A stretch of 54,454 bases of DNA from positions 1 to 54,454 of the forward strand of contig URPL01000013.1 of assembly GCA_900549725.1 (NCBI GenBank). Direction: 5' to 3'. The notes beneath the pieces were generated by a model. The model saw nothing but the letters and a program-made list of their open reading frames with translations, made no database searches and had not been told where the DNA came from. Numbering within the stretch: the stretch's first letter is position 1; the number at the start of each line of letters is the position of its first letter. The position numbers and the translations under genes are program-made. Shown here one piece after another: positions 51,372-54,454 of this stretch. Origin of the DNA: an uncultured Eubacteriales bacterium. GTDB lineage: Bacteria > Bacillota > Clostridia > Oscillospirales > CAG-272.

Positions 51372-52737
51372 GCCAAAGCCGCTCGGCACGCCGATTGCCG
51401 ATTTTGTACGGGAGTATGCCGCATCCGGGTGCGCGCGCTTTCACATGCCGGGGCACAAGGGCGCTGCCCGCCTTGGCTGCGAAGCGCTTGATATCACGGA
51501 AATCGAAGGAGCGGATTGCCTCGGCAGCGCCGACGGAATCATTGCACAAAGCGAAAAAAACGCATCTGCCGTCTTCGGCAGCGGCGCAACCTTTTATGCA
51601 ACCGAGGGCTCCAGCATCTGCATTCGCGCCATGCTGCACCTTGCCCTGCAATATAGACCGCAGGGCGCCTCCCGCCTGATCGTTGCCGCGCGCAATGTCC
51701 ACCGCGCATTTTTAAGCGCAGCGGCGCTTTTGGATTTTGAAATTCTCTGGCTGCACCAAAGCGACAAGGATACGCTTTGCAGCTGCACCGTAGAGGCGGA
51801 CGCTCTTGCCGCGGTATTGGACAGCCTTCCCTGCCCGCCCGCCGCGGTTTATATCACATCGCCAGATTATCTCGGAAACGAGGCGGATCTGCCGGCGCTT
51901 TGCGCCGTTTGCCATGCCCGCGGCACGCGCTTGCTTGTGGACAATGCGCACGGCGCCTACCTGCGTTTTTTACCGAAGAGCCGCCATCCCATGCAATGCG
52001 GGGCGGATTTATGCTGCGATTCGGCGCATAAGACCCTGCCCGTGCTCACAGGCGGTGCCTATTTGCATCTGAGCGCCTCTCTCCCCCGCACCTTTTTTGA
52101 GAGCGCACGGGAAGCGCTGCTGCTCTTTGCCTCCACCAGCCCCTCTTATCTCACCCTTGCCTCGCTGGATCTTTGCAATGCCGCACTCCAAGCGGAGTAT
52201 CCTGCAAAGCTGCAGCAAACCTGCATGCAACTTGATAGGCTGCGCCTTGTACTGCAAAAGCGCGGCTATGCCGTGCAAAAAAGCGACCCCTTGCGCATCA
52301 CGCTGCGTGCCTGCGGTGGGCAAAGCGGCACCGCCCTTGCCAATGCTTTGCGCCGTGCGGGCGCGGAATGCGAATATGCCGACCGCGATTTTTTGGTGCT
52401 GATGGCAACCCCCGATAATTCCTCTGCCGATTTTGAGCGCCTTTTGCAGGCGCTTCCGCCCTGCGCCCCCGCAGCGCCCCATCAGCCCCCTGCCTTGCCG
52501 TCGCTGCCGCAGCGTGTGCTTTCGGTGCGCGCGGCAATGTTTGCAAAGCAAAAAAACGTGTCGCCCGAAGAGGCCGTGGGCTGCATTTGCGGCGCACCGA
52601 CGGTCAGCTGCCCGCCCGCCGTTCCGATTGTGATGTGCGGAGAGAGAATCGGGCACGATGCCCTCGCCCTGTTTCGCTATTACGGAATTGAAACGGTGCG
52701 CATTGTCGAACCGCCCCAAAAGGCGCAATCCCTTTGA
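51358..52737 (+). CDS. PLP-dependent Orn/Lys/Arg decarboxylase-family protein
   Basis: About 459 aa of fold-type I. RFHMPGHKG near residue 31, then FYATEGSS, NVHRAFLSA, VYITSPDYLGN, LLVDNAHGAYL and the PLP lysine in DSAHKTLPVLTGGAYLH are hallmarks of the arginine/lysine decarboxylase (SpeA/YaaO) group. The C-terminal domain is short. The start at 51358 is 9 nt after GGAGG, which lies inside scfB, so translation is probably coupled to the maturase. The true substrate may be an amino acid for polyamine synthesis, but the coupling leaves open a role on the SCIFF peptide. Confidence 0.88.
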   Translation: MPQTEPKPLGTPIADFVREYAASGCARFHMPGHKGAARLGCEALDITEIEGADCLGSADGIIAQSEKNASAVFGSGATFYATEGSSICIRAMLHLALQYRPQGASRLIVAARNVHRAFLSAAALLDFEILWLHQSDKDTLCSCTVEADALAAVLDSLPCPPAAVYITSPDYLGNEADLPALCAVCHARGTRLLVDNAHGAYLRFLPKSRHPMQCGADLCCDSAHKTLPVLTGGAYLHLSASLPRTFFESAREALLLFASTSPSYLTLASLDLCNAALQAEYPAKLQQTCMQLDRLRLVLQKRGYAVQKSDPLRITLRACGGQSGTALANALRRAGAECEYADRDFLVLMATPDNSSADFERLLQALPPCAPAAPHQPPALPSLPQRVLSVRAAMFAKQKNVSPEEAVGCICGAPTVSCPPAVPIVMCGERIGHDALALFRYYGIETVRIVEPPQKAQSL

Positions 52738-52741
52738 AAAA

Positions 52742-52775
52742 ATGCCGGAGAAACGCTGCAGCGCTCCTCCGGCAT
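52742..52775. terminator. Convergent terminator of decarboxylase and DUF2130 genes
   Basis: A perfect 9-bp stem (52742-52750 with 52767-52775) with an inner helix; the U-run is on the minus strand, so it mainly serves the DUF2130 gene. Confidence 0.75.
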
Positions 52776-52779
52776 CTCT

Positions 52780-53943
52780 TTATTTCTCTTTCAGTTTTTC
52801 AAACTCTTTTTGCATGGTCGGATTGCCGCGCGTCAGGCTCTTAATGGAAAGATCCTGCGCTTTGTTGTTGGCAAGCCGCAGATTATTTTCGGAGGAAAGC
52901 AGTGCTTCCTTCGTTTTTTGCAAATGATCGATCGTCTTGTCAATCTCGTCAATCGCCTTTTGAAATTTTTCGCTTGCAAGGCGGAAATTGCGGGAGAACT
53001 TGTCCTTAAAATCGTTCATATCCTCTTCAAAATGCGAAATATCAAGGTTCTGATTGCGCATCTCGGCAAGCTCGCGCCGATAGCCGGAAGCACTGTGCGC
53101 TGCATTGCGCAAAACGGAAATCAGCGGAATAAAAAACTGCGGGCGGATGACATACATCTTCGGATACCGATAGGAAACATCAACAATGCCGGCATTGTAA
53201 TACTCGTTGTCCGCCTCCAAAAGCGTGACAAGGACGGCATATTCGCAGCCTTTTTCGCGGCGGTCCTTATCAAGCTCCCTGAAAAAATCCTCGTTGCGGT
53301 GCTTGGTTGCCGTGGTGTCCATTTCGTTTTTCATTTCAAACATAATGGAGAGCAGCTCCTGCCCGTCTTCTTCGGTTTCACGAAAAATAAAATCGCCCTT
53401 GCTGCCCGTTTTTGCATCGTTGTCTTTTTCGAAATAGGCATTTTGAAATGCAACGGCACGCAATTTGTTGAATTCCGTCAGGCAGTGCTGCTCCAGGCTC
53501 TCCCCCACCATTTTGGTTGACTGCTTTGCCTTGAATTCTTTATAATATGCAACCTCTTCTTCTTTGTGCCGCAGCTCGGCCGCATATTGCTCCCGCAGAT
53601 TTTTTTCGCTCAAAGCCTGCTCGCTCTTTTGCAGAGCAAGCTGTCCGCGCAAATCGGAAATGAGGTTTTCCTGCTCCTGCAGCGCTTTTTGCACGGCAAG
53701 CTCCGCGTTTGTTTTTTCAAGCTTCAGCGCGCCCTCCAGCGCAGAAATTTTCTGATCGCGCTGTGCAGCCGTTTCCGCCTTTGCAAGCGCAACGGCATTT
53801 TCCTTTTCGCGGCGCATGGCATCTTCTCTTTGCGCAATTTCCGCCGAAAATTCGCGGTCGCGCACCTGCTTTACGATCGCGGCATAGCCGGATTCATCCA
53901 CCGAAAATACTTCGCCGCATTTGGGGCATTGAATGGTTTGCAT
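52780..53943 (-). CDS. DUF2130 protein, possible PD-(D/E)XK nuclease
   Basis: About 387 aa. It starts with a CPKCGEVF zinc-knuckle-like motif, then a coiled-coil of about 125 residues rich in Glu, Ala, Lys and Gln. A central domain has SKGDFIFRE and later MFEMKNEMD, together an Asp...Glu-x-Lys pattern typical of PD-(D/E)XK nucleases, followed by KGCEYAVLVT and a second coiled region. The start at 53943 follows GGAGGGA. DUF2130 members have no proven function; a nuclease is an inference. Single gene. Confidence 0.82.
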   Translation of the reverse strand: MQTIQCPKCGEVFSVDESGYAAIVKQVRDREFSAEIAQREDAMRREKENAVALAKAETAAQRDQKISALEGALKLEKTNAELAVQKALQEQENLISDLRGQLALQKSEQALSEKNLREQYAAELRHKEEEVAYYKEFKAKQSTKMVGESLEQHCLTEFNKLRAVAFQNAYFEKDNDAKTGSKGDFIFRETEEDGQELLSIMFEMKNEMDTTATKHRNEDFFRELDKDRREKGCEYAVLVTLLEADNEYYNAGIVDVSYRYPKMYVIRPQFFIPLISVLRNAAHSASGYRRELAEMRNQNLDISHFEEDMNDFKDKFSRNFRLASEKFQKAIDEIDKTIDHLQKTKEALLSSENNLRLANNKAQDLSIKSLTRGNPTMQKEFEKLKEK

Positions 53944-54019
53944 GTCTTCCCTCCGCTCACGGTTTGATACACATTCAGTATAGCACAAAGCGCGCAGTTT
54001 GAAAAGCAGAAAACGAAAA

Positions 54020-54331
54020 TTATCGCTTTTTTGCGCTTTCCTGCTCCAAAAGCAGGCGTGCTTCAATATGAGAAAGCCCGATGCCGCGGCTGCGCAGCGT
54101 TTCCAGCAGCGCCTCCTCAGCCTCCTTTTGCAAAAGCGCCGCGTCTTTCTCTTTCGGATTTTTTAAGATAGCGGAAAAGCAAAATGCAACCGTCTTTCGA
54201 ATGGTTTTTCTGCGGTGCTTTTCTTTTTGCACCCTACGCAAATGGCTGCAAAGCAGGGTGCAAATGCCGCTGAGGCAAAGATACAAAAAGGCCGTTGCAT
54301 ATTCCTCGAAAAAGCGCTTCAGAATTTCCAT
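54020..54331 (-). CDS. Small membrane protein, possibly LLH-holin-like
   Basis: About 103 aa: one hydrophobic helix (AFLYLCLSGICTLLCSHL), a basic stretch, then a helical tail with LLETLRSRGIGLSHIEARLLLEQ, a pattern like the C-terminus of phage LLH-family holins. The start at 54331 has AGGAG. No other phage gene is nearby, so this may be a domesticated or unrelated protein. Low certainty on family. Confidence 0.45.
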   Translation of the reverse strand: MEILKRFFEEYATAFLYLCLSGICTLLCSHLRRVQKEKHRRKTIRKTVAFCFSAILKNPKEKDAALLQKEAEEALLETLRSRGIGLSHIEARLLLEQESAKKR

Positions 54332-54454
54332 TTCTTTTCTCCTGTTCTTTCGAATTATTTCTCCGGCAAAGCGCAATGTTTTCCTTTTCTCGGAAAACAT
54401 TTACACAATCCGCCGTCTTTGTTCTTATTGCGGCAATCATTTTTCGATAGAATG

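Noticed and set aside
54020..54331. Prophage remnant at the right edge
   Set aside because: The holin-like similarity is limited to a short tail pattern and no other phage genes are present.
1..54454. CRISPR arrays, rRNA genes, insertion sequences
   Set aside because: No regularly spaced repeats, no rRNA-like sequence and no transposase motifs were seen on either strand.

Overview
The window looks like chromosome from an anaerobic, moderately G+C-rich Firmicute of the class Clostridia, probably a gut member of the Oscillospirales/Ruminococcaceae type. Evidence for this is a SCIFF ranthipeptide locus, a GTP-type PEP carboxykinase, B12-type radical SAM and ferredoxin genes, a sigma-H-like sigma factor, PepD and NagD-type housekeeping enzymes, strong AGGAGG ribosome sites, TTG/GTG starts, and many TTGACA-N17-TATAAT promoters. 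No phage or insertion sequence is complete here. The placement is inferred from gene content only.

Layout, left half. A NagD-like phosphatase faces a lipase-lipoprotein/ABC-ATPase/FtsX operon (1111-5802). A small DUF3006 gene and an aldolase/SDR fusion follow (5980-8008). Next comes a visibly AT-richer pair, an Rgg-like regulator and an MFS exporter (8089-10543). This pair sits between two imperfect 32-bp direct repeats, and the right-hand repeat is a leftover copy of the aldolase gene's own 3' end. I read it as an inserted accessory module. Then a long minus-strand operon (10655-15659: membrane protein, amidase, radA, pepD, SGNH lipoprotein), a tyrosine recombinase, a two-component system (16916-19097), an NYN nuclease, a zinc-ribbon protein, a tRNA-like relic and a sigma factor. 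Ribosomal genes rpsT and rpsU converge at 21.6 kb. ispD-ispF-deoB, thuA and lacZ follow, with a terminator directly in front of lacZ, then a ROK repressor with its own promoter and operator.

Right half. rplS, an XRE/TPR regulator with a DUF1015 gene, a 57-aa ferredoxin downstream of a B12-binding radical SAM gene, rnr and secG, then tRNA-Thr(CGT) whose promoter overlaps that of rsmA. pckG and a small zinc-ribbon gene follow, then dapB-dapF-thioesterase (minus), glyA-guaB and a heterodimeric ABC exporter with one degenerate ATP site. The SCIFF precursor scfA and maturase scfB come next, the latter overlapping a PLP decarboxylase gene. The window ends with a DUF2130 protein and a small membrane protein.

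The items most worth a second look are: (1) the regulator-MFS insertion that duplicated the end of its target gene; (2) a SCIFF peptide that has Gly where the family's cross-linked Thr is expected, plus an extra leader Cys, next to an exporter and a co-translated PLP decarboxylase; (3) a terminator with a structured leader just upstream of lacZ; (4) the clashing tRNA-Thr/rsmA promoters; (5) a degenerate tRNA relic. All functional calls come from reading motifs by eye; no database search was run.
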